The notes: generated from the letters alone by a model not told the origin. DNA of 64,000 nucleotides from Rhopalosiphum padi (GCF_020882245.1 NC_083599.1:4588001-4652000); one strand, 5' to 3'. Counted from the first letter of the stretch, positions 1 through 13,321 are shown. Made by a program: numbers and translations.

Positions 1-3000
1 ATTTTGAATAGAAAAATATATATACACAATGATGAAATATGTTATGGAACGAGCGACTTAGCGCCATTTTATATTATTTCGTATGAGCAAATATAGAGAG
101 TATAAATGCTTCCTTTGAAAGTAATCAAACCGTAAATTGAGGAATGATTCAACCATATTATATTTTATAGTATATGAGACATTATATTATTGTAATTATA
201 TTATAAGTATTAATATTGTGAGATGATAGCTAATAATATAATGATTGGTCTTTTAAATGTAATATTTATTCTTATAAATAAAGCTATTATACATTAATTG
301 AATTTAATAATCTATAAATTATTTATTTCGTTTATTCTAAGTGTTATTGAATTATAATGTTTATAATAGTATTAAATAACTTTTAAATATTCAGGATTTC
401 ATTTTTATCGACTTTTAATAGTGAACAATGTTACATAACTTTTGGCATAATTACTATTCAACGTACAAATCGAGAGTTAGTAACAACTAAAATATTGTTG
501 ATACTATATTTTTGTTCACTTAATTTATATTTATTCATAGTTTTTGTGAAATGTGCAGTAAGTTTACTTGCACTTCAATAAAGGTTATGATACCTGCGAT
601 TTGTGCTATATTTGAATAAAAAAAAAAACATAATGCATTTCTAGAAAATAATAGTTTCATTTCTTTTTTAGGAGTTTCAGTATCTTGATTTTTATATAAA
701 TGCATATGTATGGCAAGTAATTGCTATACAGATGGTTATTAAAAAATAAATATACATACACCACTCAACCACCGACCAAATTAAACGAGTGCAAGGAATC
801 GCGTGAATATATTATTTAATATACATAAAAACATATAAAAGCAGTAGGCAGCCCAATTTAAAAATTCTAAATATGAACGCGGGTGCTCTCAAATATCCGT
901 ATATGATAATAAAAAAAACACTATAGTCGAATAAAATGTCTATTTTAGTGAACACTGTTGAGCCGCTATTGGCCATATCCAAGAACATTTTTTTTCTCTC
1001 ACAACAGAAGAGTATTCCCCTTAGGATGTATAATATTTAATAATATAATCTCGTGAATCAACAAAAGATTTCATTATTTCGCCGTCTATTGTTTAGACCC
1101 CGCAGTACTATTTTTATACATTTCGTATGACATTCTTAAAAAGCAATGAAATAATTATTTACGACTTGCTTGTGAAATTAAATTCGTTAATTCAGTATTG
1201 GATTAAATTAGATTTACATTTTCAAATAAAAATGATGATTTAAGTTTATTTACGAATCTCGAGCGGCCGCTAGTGATTTTGTTTCAGAGCTAAATCAAAT
1301 TACATACAATACATAGTCGAAGCATCAATTATTTTAATATTTAAAAACGAAAAATGTATTTAGTATTCTTATTTATTTTTTTTTTATCTCTGGGGTGACC
1401 AAAAGATTCCGCTTTTTATATTTTTAATAGATTAAAAAAATATATATTATTTTATGTCTTATAATTTATAATTTATAAAAATATAATCACTTCTGTTTTA
1501 TTACGCTTCTTTCGTATTATGAATTCTTCATTAATATTTTTGTAGCGCAATCAGCTTCAAACAGAAACGCGGACGACTTGGAATAACTTAATAAGAACAC
1601 TGCAGTAGTACACTATAGTACCTACCAATCATAATATTATAATAAATTATTATTATGTTACCAATATTATTGACGACCGCCATGTAGCAATTTTGCATAC
1701 ACATCGCGCCGTGTTGAAATTGCTTTAAAATAATAACACTTATTGACTGTGGATATAATATTTTATTATTTTCTATATATTATTTTATCATTCGACAAAA
1801 TACGTCGTTTAATAATTCTAAATTTACAATTCGATTAATGAAACGTAACAAGTACCACAAACAATGAATGCAGGTATACACAATATTAAATTAGTTTAAA
1901 AATTCACATTATATTATAATCATATAATAAAACACACATTTCGCATTCAAAATACGAATAATTATATTTTATAAATAATAATAAACCCGGAACGTCACGT
2001 AGTGATCATTTCTGCGCTTTTGATCAATTTCCACCACCCCTCCCCCCCTAATTTTCACTAAATATTATAACATTATTATTATTTTACCGTATTCGCATAG
2101 GGACGTAAATAAAATACGTTTATGTTAGTTTACCTTGCGCGTTCGCTGTAGACTTCTACGCTCACGTCGAATTGTTATTATTACTATTATTATTTTTCGC
2201 AACAAACGCCAAATAATAATAAAAACACGGCGTGTTCGCTTTTCGTGTTTGAATTGGCGGCGCATACCTCCCCGGGTGATGAGCATCCATCGAACCATCG
2301 GTCCAAGTACCGCGGTTGCACGCGCGCCAAAGGGATTTAAACGACTACGGGGCTTCCGGATGCTGTGTGTGCATTAGGGGGGGAGTTGTCGTAAAATAAT
2401 ATAATATAAATCGTTTGCATGCGAAAGACCGAATGTTTGTTTTCGCGTCCGAGCAGATATCGACGTATGTGTGTGTGTATGCGCACCTACGCGCACAGAT
2501 GATAATAATATGATCGTCGAGCGACGACGGGCTGCGAGTGACGGCAGTGACGCGATGACAACGCGTTATTATTAGAGAATATGACGTGTAATGAGTGTGC
2601 AATAATTATTATGGTCACGTCCCGTAATTGCTTGACATTAAAATCGCTGTGGGTTTTAGTTTTTCCTCGTGTGGTTTTACGCCGGCACGTCAACCGCAGT
2701 ACGTTTACGCGTGCCACTAACGAAATCTTATCATTATGACGTTGATATTTACTTATTTAAAATTTGTTTATAAGAATAATAAATTATCGAAATGGGGCGG
2801 CGCTTGGTAAAATATGTTCAGCTCGATTATTAGACGTTTCCCGACGATCATTGAGTCCGTATCGACCGGAAATCTATTATAACGCTATAATAAAATTGCC
2901 GTTTAATGATTCTTTTGCGCAAAACGCATCGTTCTGATAATCATAATATATGGCACATCGAATCCGATAGTCCACGCGTGATATTGGATATTTCACGTGT

Positions 3001-3446
3001 ATACGGTCGTTTACGGACGACAGTCACAAAAATGGCAGAGTACTGGCGCGTACACCAACTGCACAATTTCAATAATATTATGTACGCACACGGCGAGTAC
3101 AAGAACGAATGCTCCTTGAAACGGAATAGAATAATATACGGAAACGATATCGTGAGGCAACGCGAACAATGTCTGACGTACAGTGGTTTGGAGTATAAAT
3201 ATAGGCAACCAGAAGAACATCATATAGTCTTATAAGATGTTTTTAAATATTCTCAATATAACATAATATTATTAGGTATTCGTGCAGTTGTACACCTTAA
3301 AAAATATAACTATTAGTATAGAACTCTATATTATCGACAGTACAATAAGATAGTATGCCCAAAATTGTACTAAAATATGTTTAAACTTTATAAACATAGT
3401 AAAATAATTACACTTAGCATCATAACTTATAATAGCACATTAATAC
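1..3446. other. Non-coding stretch; AT-rich, then CpG-richer
   Basis: Positions 1-2000 are extremely AT-rich, with scattered A and T runs and no coding signal I can support. From about 2100 to 3230 the composition shifts to CpG-richer DNA with an imperfect ATT tract near 2172-2195 and a C-run at 2040-2048. An ATG-initiated frame at 2906-3235 would encode 109 residues of mixed composition, but it has no recognisable domain and lies where lower AT content makes chance ORFs longer. I do not call it a gene. A combined XhoI-NotI motif at about 1258-1270 is noted in the findings. Confidence 0.6.
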
Positions 3447-3454
3447 GTTATAAT

Positions 3455-4080
3455 TAGAGCCCGGATTTCTATGCAATAGCATGTTTTTTCCTTTTATTAT
3501 TTTTGGATTTTTGTCAGTTATCTCCACGAATCACCATAATATTTTTTTTTGCATATTGCTGCATATTTAAATGTTATTGCATATCTTTGCATATTTTGGC
3601 AAAATTCAAAATTTATTGTATATTGAAACAAAAATTTAAAAAAAATGTATAAAATAATATTCTGTTGAGTAGAAAAATTAAAACTAAATTTTATAGTCAC
3701 TAAATAATAATTTATTTATATTTAGTATGAATAAATAATCGATTACGACGTAAACTTAATCATCGGTCTTGCTGTGTCAGTCTGTTACCGACATACCACT
3801 CGGCACTCGACTACATCGTTTGTCGTTGTCCGTAAATCATGAATATGCCGTTCAGCTCGAAGATCTTTATCAAGACCCGATAATATTAAGTTTCTTCAAA
3901 TATGCCCCAATAACTTCGGTTGACGTCGAACGTTCATTTTCAGTCTTTAAAAATATTTAATAATTTTAAGTAAATAAAAAATTCTTGTATATTTTTTACA
4001 TATTTTCATGATTTTTACTGCATATCATATGCCATATGCCATATTTCGATACTATTTAGTGCATAAAAATCGTCGCACTT
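3455..4080 (+). mobile_element. Non-autonomous hAT transposon with decayed transposase tail
   Basis: A 626-bp element flanked by a perfect 8-bp target-site duplication, GTTATAAT, at 3447-3454 and 4081-4088. The left end begins TAGAGCCCGGATTTCTATGC, and the reverse complement of the right end matches it at 17 of 24 positions (shared core ATTTNTATGCA). Subterminal GCATAT motifs at 3551, 3561, 3579 and 3589 on the left, and GCATAT/GCCATAT near 4020-4040 on the right, look like transposase-binding arrays. Eight-bp duplications and such termini are typical of the hAT superfamily. Only the last part of a transposase is present inside, so this is an internally deleted derivative of an autonomous parent. 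The left end resembles that at 48216, which suggests one family with several copies. Confidence 0.87.
3769..3960 (+). pseudogene. hAT transposase C-terminal (dimerisation) remnant
   Basis: A 63-codon open frame with a TTG first codon and a TAA stop, inside the hAT element. Residues 42-61 read FFKYAPITSVDVERSFSVFK, which carries the conserved pattern of the hAT family dimerisation region (hATC): a small aliphatic-rich run, then an S/T-x-x-x-E-R-x-F-S core. The upstream part (BED zinc finger and the RNase H-like catalytic core) is absent, and the frame stops soon after the core, so the product cannot be an active transposase. The surrounding TIRs and target duplication show it travelled as part of the element. 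The intact parent probably resembles the BED/hATC proteins common in aphid genomes. I am confident of the family but not of the closest relative. Confidence 0.82.
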
Positions 4081-4088
4081 GTTATAAT

Positions 4089-7000
4089 ATACCTAAACAT
4101 GTATTTTATGATAATATCAGGTATAACAATATTTTTAACGAGCTAAAAAAAAGAGTATCAAACAACTGTGTCCAACGATAGCGTAACAGATTATTATTTA
4201 CATGATATTAGTCGAACGTGAATATAATATGTAAAACAGCGATTGGAAACAATTGAACACGAGTGCAATTATTATTGCGTAAATTACTTCTTAATATTTT
4301 ACACCCCATAATGATGTTATTGCCCGAAAACATAAAAATATTTTCGGTGTTTGGTCTTGCGAACGGCGGATGCCGTAGGTAACTTCCGGTTGGTCGAATA
4401 ATCGCTCCCCATTTATTGCCAGCAGGCCGGCCGGCGTGGTGCTAATCGAAATCGGTATTGGCGTGCTGCTTAATCCACACTACACTTCGGGCTAAATATA
4501 TACTGGTACATGATAATGAACACTCCTACTACTACTACTTCTACTGCCACTAATACCTCTGCCACTACTAATTCTACCACTTCTCTACTATAACCACTAT
4601 TACCACTACTGCTCGAACCAATTTTACCGCTTTTCCTATTACTAACTGCTATTACTGCTATTACTGCACGGGTGCGTGTGGAAAACCCGACCGTTGACGT
4701 GTGCCTTTAGGCTCTGTGACTTTTTACATTATCCTTTTTAAATCACATCTATAGGCCATACTCTGATTACACTGAACTCATCTACGCGGGTAACGTACGT
4801 TATTAGAAAATTAGACTTCGGAAAAAATAATCGGGTGTTAATGGGTATAGGAAATTGTAATCAACTAACTGATCTCGTACCAACAAAACACTATCACTTA
4901 AAATTCACAGGCATCGGGTTTTATTATTATAAATATAAAACAAGTCATATACGTAGACATAAACAATAGCACATTTTTCACTGAGATTCAAAACAAAGCT
5001 ATAATTTCATATTATATTCATAATATGTAGTATTGTGAATTTGAATGGATTTTTCAACTTGCAAGTACAATACGTGGAAAGAAGTTGATCGACATTTTCA
5101 AATACGTTTTTATTAATTTAAAACACTATTTGTCTGTGAGGCCCAAACCACATACATTTAATCATAAAAAAAATAACTTTAATACTCAACATTATAAATA
5201 TGAAATTACAATTATTATATAAATAATGTATTCATACATTTAAAATTCAGTACAAATACTACCGTAATAAATTTTAATTTACGTTAAAGGTAAATTTAAG
5301 ATGCTTATGAATATAACTGTTGGAACCAAATATCCAATTTTTGAATGGCAGTGTAACATTATTCGTCGAAGGTACGTGACAAAACTGTTATTCATTTTCG
5401 TGACATCAGTCAATTTTGATGTAGCTCAGATCGCTAAATACACGTTTAAATGTTAAAACAAAACTAATAGTTTTAGTACCTCGAGTTTAACAATTCAATA
5501 TAAGTATGAATATTTTTTTTATTTTAGATTTTTATAAACATTTAAAATAAGGTTAGGTCGAGGTAAGGTAGATTTATTTATGTAGACTTAATAAAAAAAA
5601 ATAAAAAAAAACAGTGGAATTTTACGACCTATTTACTCAAATATTCTAAACTACAACTCCCGATTCATCACTTCAATAAGTACTGCTAAATATCGCGCGG
5701 TAGTTACTGCTGCTATTACTTCCTATCTCTCTACTCTTCTTGTGATTTGTGATTACCAACTCCCGCGGACTGACTACATTACTGATGTTTTCGCATTGCT
5801 CGCCCCCGGGGCTACACCGTCATCTATCGGCGATAATAACGGATAAACAATTTACAAACTGTGCCCATATCAGCAGATGTATAATATCCGACAGACATTA
5901 CTCGGTGTACATCGATGGCAAGACGCGCTTGAAAAAATCAAACAAATATTAATTATTTTGAAATCATTTTCCGGATCGCCGTCTGTGGTACAATAAATAC
6001 GCGTTACGGTTACGAATAATGCAAACGGCCGATGCAATCGGCGGCACACACTATTCAATTTTACTGGACCGATTGTATTGCAATACACATTATTTAATAC
6101 ACATTGAGCGTCGTTTACTCATAAACGATTGCGGTCGATGTGCTGCGGACGGACGACATAATAATAATATATTCTCATAATAATAACACAGTTCCATATA
6201 TTATTGAAGTGGACGTTGTCCATCTATTAAATCCATTAGGTTTCAATTTAATTTGAATCGTTTTCATTGCATGTATATACATTGCGTAAGTGTGTGTTAT
6301 AAGTAATAATTTATTATAATGAAGTTTATTTCGATCATAAACGTATTATATTTTTGAGTTAAGTATCAGATTAAGAAAAAAACGAAATCGATATATAGAC
6401 TGTGAATTACAGCAAAAAGAGAATATTCAACATGAATATTCTCGTTAACGCAGTACCGTGAAAAAAAAAATAACCCAATATATCGTTATACAGATATCAT
6501 ATTGCACTCGTATATATTGGTTTACTGTAGTACATATATTATATTATATAATATACTTATACGACACATAAGTAAGCCGGTATACTTTTGCCACTATACT
6601 ACCTCTAAGTGTGTTGTTAGTTCAACAAAAAAAACCATGATATATTTTGTAAAATATACATATTTTATTTATTGACAATTTTTTTATTTATTTAAAACAT
6701 AACAATACGCTATTTTATAGGCATATATGTATATTTTTAAATTATCAAAACTTTGTTATTCACTGTACCAGTTGTTCAGTGTTGATTTTTAACATTTAAA
6801 TTGGAAATAGGAATATTTATAGATTTTATGTACCATATAAGTTAATTAAAAGTAATTGAAAATATTTTTATAATATAATCGTTTCCTGGTGGTATTCCTA
6901 CAACGTAAAATGAGTTTTTTATTTCAGTTTTATGAGTTTATATAGTTACAGAGTACTTAGTTTTATAAGTTGAAGTTTAATCAAAATAATCTAGTTGAAC

Positions 7001-8003
7001 ATCAATGCTCTTTTAAATAGCATAATATAATATGTATTCTATTCCAACCTTATAGGTATATCGCATAATAATGACATATATTATGATGGTAATTCTTATA
7101 TTCTTAGTGTAATATTTCAGAAATAATTGTATTATATTTAGGATTAACTATTACGCATAGATAAACAATAAAACTTCTCCATACGTGTACTTGAAAATAA
7201 TTATATTTTTATGAATTCATGAATAATCAATGAGTATTAATCATATTACTCATATTATGTAAATTAATGTTTTTGTTTAATTACACTGTCATTTGTAAAT
7301 TATTATCATACAATAAACTCGTCTTAATTACTGTAAGTATACGTTTTGTCACGAGAAGTTCTTAATTTTCTTAGCTCTATAATAATAATATTAAAATGGT
7401 TTGATTAAATTTCATATTCATTATTACATATTACAATATATCCTAAACTAGAACAAAAAGTTCTTTAATCTGTGATTGGAGCGTATCTTTTTAAAACATT
7501 CGATCAAATTTTTCAAAACGAGTTTAAACAATGCATGCAATTAATAAAGTTGACATATGGAGATAATGAATATATTGTATTTTAGAATGTCTGTTCAATC
7601 ATTTATTCAGAAAAGGTGATTGGTTTTTTTTTTTTTTGTATTTTAGTCACTCCGTTAAATGATTTAGAGTTTGCACATTCGACAATTTTGTATTTTTGAC
7701 CGGAACAGACCACGTCGCTTGAGACCAAAAGCTATTCCAATCTTTATAAGACTATAACGACACCAATATCCTACGAAGCAGCAAAAGCCCAGCATTTTTT
7801 AACCACACTGACTTTGCTGTATATAAAACCTGTAGGATATAATACGCGCGGCCGAAGAGGAAAAACGATTCCGATGTTTTACCAGAAGTATATATACAAC
7901 TACACTGGTCGACGGTGAGGAGGACGAGAGGAAAAAGTAGCCATCTGTCCCATCACATCAGAAACAAGGCCTTTTATTCTCCATTCTATCTCCTGCAATC
8001 CTT
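4089..8003. other. Non-coding stretch with one degenerate ACT repeat
   Basis: Mostly AT-rich DNA without a supportable gene. The stretch 4360-4480 is CpG-richer. At 4522-4620 lies a degenerate trinucleotide tract of ACT/TCT/GCC units. Short CpG-richer patches occur at 5690-5870 and 6000-6160. Around 7814-7826 there is a TATATAAAA string near a CpG-rich patch (7840-7870), but no initiator or transcript evidence supports a promoter. Confidence 0.6.
4516..4620 (+). repeat. Degenerate (ACT)n trinucleotide tract
   Basis: ACT units interspersed with CCT, TCT, GCC, AAT and ACC fill roughly 100 bases. From an ATG at 4516 the frame reads as a 25-residue threonine/serine-rich peptide ending at TAA, but this follows automatically from the repeat unit. 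I regard it as an eroded microsatellite, not a gene. Confidence 0.7.
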
Positions 8004-8046
8004 TAATAATAATAATAATAATAAAAATAATAATAATAATAATAAA
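8004..8046. repeat. (TAA)n microsatellite, interrupted
   Basis: Tandem TAA/AAT units with one AAAAAT interruption in the middle. The asparagine-rich frame across it is a by-product of the repeat. Confidence 0.9.
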
Positions 8047-8194
8047 AAGAATAGGATTTATATATATAGACCATTTTTATATAACAGAAAGAAGAGAAAA
8101 AAAATAGGAACAAAATAAATAAACCCGTTGAACACAATTGTGGTTTCTGTGATTTCACAAAAAGCCACAAAGTGTGTTGCGTCGACCGGCTAAA

Positions 8195-8196
<2 letters not shown>

Positions 8197-8227
<31 letters not shown>
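8197..8227. repeat. Poly-A tract (31 A)
   Basis: Thirty-one consecutive A residues after CTAAACT. It could be the tail of a retroposed sequence, but I see no internal promoter boxes or target duplication upstream, so it is annotated only as a homopolymer. Confidence 0.9.
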
Positions 8228-8228
<1 letters not shown>

Positions 8229-8725
8229 AAACAAATACCTGTCTATGATTCGGTACGGTCTCGCGTGGCATTTTATTATTGTCTACTACTTCAATGATGT
8301 AATATATCAAACAAACACACGCACACACATAAAATATATACCGCACGATTTATCACTTATTAATAAAGTCGTAATATATTTATTAACGGGAACGGTTGTG
8401 CGTGTGCACCACTCGGAATCAATAACTGTTCATTACACGATGCGCTTAATAATATTATATTGTATAATGATATTATTATTATTATCATTAGTATTATGAC
8501 GGCGACGGCGTACCGAATTATTTTCGTTTAAAACGGTTTAGATTCGGTGACAAATTCGTTTAATACATATTAATTACCGAAATGTCGATGATAATAAATC
8601 ATCCGGCATTCTTTGTTGAATTAGAAATGAGGCAATAAGTCGTTTATTTTAGTCGCGTGACGTTGACGAATGACATCGTTAAGATGATTAACACGGGGAT
8701 AATGTCGTGTTGGAATTGTATATAT

Positions 8726-8747
8726 ATTATTATTATTATTATTATTA
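8726..8747. repeat. (ATT)n microsatellite
   Basis: About seven ATT units, continuous with a short TA-rich lead. Confidence 0.9.
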
Positions 8748-10139
8748 AGACTACTGGTGGCATGCGTTAGGTACACATGCTACGCGTATATACACGTATA
8801 ATATAATATACGTATAGGTATATAATTGTAGCTGTATATAATTATGCCGATGCTCGAACGACTCGCCGAAAAATATTATCAAAACACATTTAGCGGTCTT
8901 AATGCGTTTTTAATTTACATCGAGTTTTTTCGTCGTTTCATCGGTTACCGCACAAGCCGTATACTTATATATATATAATATATACCTATGACATAACCGG
9001 TGTTGTCCGAGTTCGATATAATTGTGTTTTCCGCGGACAATATACTTTCCTTCTAAACGTTATAGTAAAATCGTTTTCGTTTTCGAGGTTTTATTATTAT
9101 TTTTTATCCAATATGCCTTCTGTACTATTATAATACGAATCCGAGAGAGAATTAAATTACATATACTTTATGATTGTTACAATGCTATTAAAAAGTTATA
9201 ATATTTTAATAGATAATTTGATATTATTAATCTATTGTTGAATACGCTTTTAATCAAAACATTAACTAAAATATCTTCAATTATTTTTATAAACAAAAAA
9301 TTTACGAACACGAATAGGAAACATTTTTATTTTTCAAATATAGGTTTATATATTTTTTTTATTTTCAATTGAATACTTTGCGGCTCAATGAACTATAATA
9401 ACTTTAAAGATTAAATCATTTTAAAACATTAATTTAATAATACACACCTAAAAATCAATGTTGTTTCGTAAATGGTGTGTCTGTAACTCGCAAGTAAGTT
9501 GTCGAAATTAAATATTTATAAATTCTTACAAAAAGTTTTAAACGTTTTATTTTTACCGCACACCACGAGTAGTCATCAATAGCCTAACCACAGTAAACGA
9601 AACTTCAGTTAAAAATATAAATACTAAGAAAACGTTGTATTATAACACCTAAAATACTAGAAAACATCAATGTATAAAAAGAACCCATTTATTTTTGAAA
9701 AATATTGAAAACCCTTAACGTGTTTTATATACCAAATACCAATACTATTCAATATTTAGTTTTACATATCGTGAGAAATTTCAACAAAACTTTAACTCTT
9801 TTCTTCCCGAATATTTTTCAATGCGACATATTTACAACGAATATTATATCATTTTTTTTTTTTAACATGTTAGGTGTATTATTGTCCGCAAATATGGGTA
9901 TTTCTTTACTCTTGGTTTTTATGTTATATTACTTTTAGTTCATAAATCACAAGTATTTAATTAATATTTTTTTTTATTTTCATTATAATGGTTTTGATTC
10001 TTTTATTTTCATGTCTACAGAGTTTACATCAGTAGATTTTCTCCAGGCGTTACTTTTAGGATTTTACTCAATTTAAACATTGTCAGATTGTATTCCTTAT
10101 TAACATTTTATTTTGTTATTCTCCTTTTTTCAAATACTT

Positions 10140-10330
10140 TTTTTTCCTTTTGTGACGAGTATCATTGCATACATGCAGATTTTTTTATTCACTTATTTAG
10201 ACGCTCTAGGCAAGATACAAATAACCTTATGAGAAATTTGAACTCTTAATGTCATCGAATCTTCGCCCCGGGATAGACTTTAGAATCGTATACCACTAGG
10301 CTCTGCAATGTCGATTAATTTTCTCCGAGA
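10140..10330 (-). mobile_element. Possible tRNA-derived SINE
   Basis: Read on the minus strand from about 10314, the sequence contains GAGCCTAGTGG, close to an RNA polymerase III A-box. About 50 bases later comes GATTCGATGAC (around 10252-10262), which fits the B-box consensus at 9 of 11 positions. Between them is a tRNA-like body with CCCGGGGCG. The minus-strand sequence then runs about 100 bases into A-rich DNA (GAATAAAAAAATC near 10180-10192 and a run of A's near 10140). That order is what a tRNA-derived SINE shows. No clear target duplication was found, and the tRNA fold is not intact, so this is not called a functional tRNA gene. Confidence 0.35.
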
Positions 10331-12101
10331 CGTTTTTTACAACGTCTCTCTGTTATTCAAAGTAATATTTATACCAAATAATAATATCTGAACAAATAAA
10401 CATTGACATACTTTATTTCCATTGTTGTTTTTGACAGTAACAATATGCAAACACAACCATATCATATTAAAGACTATAACTAGTAAGTTTAATAGAGTTT
10501 TGTAGTTTCAGAAAAAAAAACCTTCTATAGATTACACAGTAAATATGTATGCGACTATATTATATTATTATTTCAAGTATGTACAACAGAAAACTAAATG
10601 TTTTTTTCTTTGCATTTTATTTACGGTTCAACTTATTTGTGCTGAATATTCACTGATAAATGGAAAATACTCACTGTACATAAAGTTTTAAGGCCAAAAC
10701 GAAGGCGCTAAATCATTAGATGTTATCCAAAATAATTAATTAGAAGATTGTATGATATTGAACAATGTTGTCTTTATTGTTTATCAGATTAGGCGTTATA
10801 ACTATTATCAACTCATACTGTTTATAATTTGTAATATTCGATTTTAAAAACATTTATATTTTTAATTTATTTCATTACGATATTTCAATTCGTTTTTAAT
10901 GTATACGTATCGACATGGGTCGTTTTATTTTGAAATACAAATATTATAGACATACAATTTTTAAGAAATATTAATATTATATTGAATAAAATATAATTAG
11001 TATGGGATTTTTTGTTTATTCGTTATAAAATATCTTGTAAAAAAAGGTGATTTGTTAGGTAGAGTAGCTGAGTAACGTACTCAGAACATTGAAATTAATT
11101 ATATTATTATTAATCGTAGTGCCTAACTATTAAAAACCAAATATCACAATAAAATTTAATAAATTTAATGGCGAATTGCTAGAAAAGTTTCAATTCAATT
11201 GTTTTGTAAATAATTATATTGTATTGTTTTTATATGTTTTTTCAATAAAACAATACAAAAATAAAGTTTTATTGTTCGGTATACAAAAAAAAAAAATTAT
11301 AGCTTATTACAATCAGTTATATTATAAATGTTAATTTGCAAAACATTTTATTCTGATTGCCCATTAAAAAATACACTTAATTCATTTAAAATTTCGCTTA
11401 GATGCACCTATTATATATTGTATAATTTTATTAATTCTAATAGGATACCAGAAAAGTGATGCAGCTATATTGCCTATCTATATTTCCGTGGTATATCAGT
11501 TAAATAATATTATTACTATTGAAATGTATCTAATTAAATGGATAGTCATTAAAATTATGAGCATTGTACTTATAATATTAGGAAACACCTTAAGAATAAA
11601 ACCCATTGTGAGCGCTGATTGTTTGCGCGTATTAAGTAAACTCCAGTAAATATTTTTAATTGGATAATGTTGCTATTTATAAAAAAAAAATAGATATATT
11701 GACATTGTTTTCTAACTTCTATTAGCTGTTCAAATATTAGCAAAATAAACAATAATCACATTAGTTTGTTTTATAAAACAGTGTACCGACAATTTTCTTT
11801 GTATTTTTTTTTTTTATTATGTCGCATGTTCATATTTTATACAATATTAATCGTATTAAAACATTGTAAACTTTACTCGCGACGAAACGCGAAATGCGTG
11901 TTCGAAAAAAAAAACAAACTATTATTGCGCCGATTTATAAAATTATTAATAGTTAAAAAGTTTTAAAACTAAATCATATTATCAACAGCGTTAGCTATAT
12001 ATTGAATATTATGAAATTCAAATATATATATAGTCACTATATTCGGTAACTAACTAGCTATTATATAGGCTATTAAAATGTGGATTGGTGCAAGAGCGGG
12101 C

Positions 12102-12113
12102 GGGGGGGGGGGG
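12102..12113 (+). repeat. G-run (12 G)
   Basis: Twelve consecutive G residues preceded by GCGGGC. A possible quadruplex-forming or slippage-prone tract; no function can be assigned. Confidence 0.85.
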
Positions 12114-12390
12114 CTCGTGTGCGAAAACAATAATGGCATTGAGATACACTCGCAATGTCGGAAAATAATATACCTAACAGAAATAGATGTGTATATTATT
12201 ATCATGAATTTCGGACTGTATTATGATGCAGACTGCATTGTGGTGCTGTAGAGTGTACGGTTGAAACGGTTATGCAGAACGATGCGCGCGTGTAATACAG
12301 TAACAATATTATTCGCGCACATACGATATTAATATAATAATATTTTATCGTGTTTTATCATATTATATTGTATTATTTTATTTTTATCAT

Positions 12391-12409
12391 TATCATCATC
12401 ATCATCATA
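12391..12409. repeat. (ATC)n microsatellite
   Basis: Six ATC units within AT-rich DNA. Confidence 0.85.
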
Positions 12410-12594
12410 CGGCTGTGCGTGGTGCACACATAATAATATTATATTATTTTAGCAAGTGGAAATTTCGCGAAATTACGACTGATGAAAAAAGGAAATTCAT
12501 AAAAACGGTCGAAAATTAAACAATTACAACAGTGTATTATTATTGTGGAAGGTATAGCGATAAAAATGAAATGTTAATGCATCGTATTACTATA

Positions 12595-12614
12595 TTACTA
12601 CTACTACTACTACT
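12595..12614. repeat. (ACT)n microsatellite
   Basis: Six to seven ACT units. The leucine-rich frame reading through it is repeat-derived. Confidence 0.85.
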
Positions 12615-13285
12615 CTTACTACCTACCATACCATTATTGTTAAACTCTCGCATGGAATGGTTTGATTTCGAAATAATTGTTACACAGTTTCGGATTCAGC
12701 ACGTACACTGCGGTGCAATAACGCGAATAATAACAATAACAGTAATAATATAATAATATATCCATAACCTTGTCCATATTATTATCATCATCATTATTGG
12801 CTAGTGTTCGATGTCAATAATTTAGATGTCCGATGTACAGAGGAAGTATTATATTATATTAGTACAATGTCTATTATCGTGTGATGCATATATCGGGACA
12901 TCGGGTACGGCACCGGACGTTTGACCTCTTGACAAATCGACATTTTTTCAAGTATACCGTGGAAAAATTGAATAAAAAATAATAATGTTCTCCGACGGTA
13001 TTTACGCACACCAACCGCAGTAAGTTCTTTCAGTGTTTTTTTTTTTTTTTTTATCGTAACGGTCACGTGGCGGTTTTACGCTCGTCTTAGACGTTGAAGT
13101 ACCAAAAATTTGCCGACTTTTCGTTTTCAGTATTTTTACTGCGTCCCGCCCGTACGCGTTGCGATGCACTGTCATATTGTTACACACATAGCGCCCTCGT
13201 CTCACCTTCGATACGATTCTTTTTATTACAGTCTCAAATCAGATAATAATAATATCTAAGATTGTTCGGTGGTGCTATGTGGACA

Positions 13286-13286
<1 letters not shown>

Positions 13287-13320
<34 letters not shown>
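13287..13320. repeat. (ATT)n microsatellite, about 11 units
   Basis: Uninterrupted ATT/TTA array of 34 bases, one of the longest pure trinucleotide arrays in the window. It generates an artificial poly-leucine frame. Confidence 0.95.

Positions 13321-13321
<1 letters not shown>

Larger units (their letters stand above)
8047..10137. other. Non-coding stretch with poly-A tract and ATT repeat
   Basis: Contains an uninterrupted poly-A run (8197-8227), an (ATT)n tract (8726-8747) and a modestly CpG-rich section at 8240-9120. From 9120 onward it is very AT-rich. No coding signal, RNA gene or complete transposon is visible. Confidence 0.6.
10331..13286. other. Non-coding stretch; AT-rich then mixed
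   Basis: AT-rich to about 12050 with nothing recognisable. A perfect 8-bp stem with a short loop (GAGACGTT...AACGTCTC) lies at about 10327-10348. From 12050 to 13260 it is CpG-richer, with a G-run at 12102-12113, an ATC tract at about 12391-12409 and an ACT tract at about 12595-12614. No gene is supported. Confidence 0.55.
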
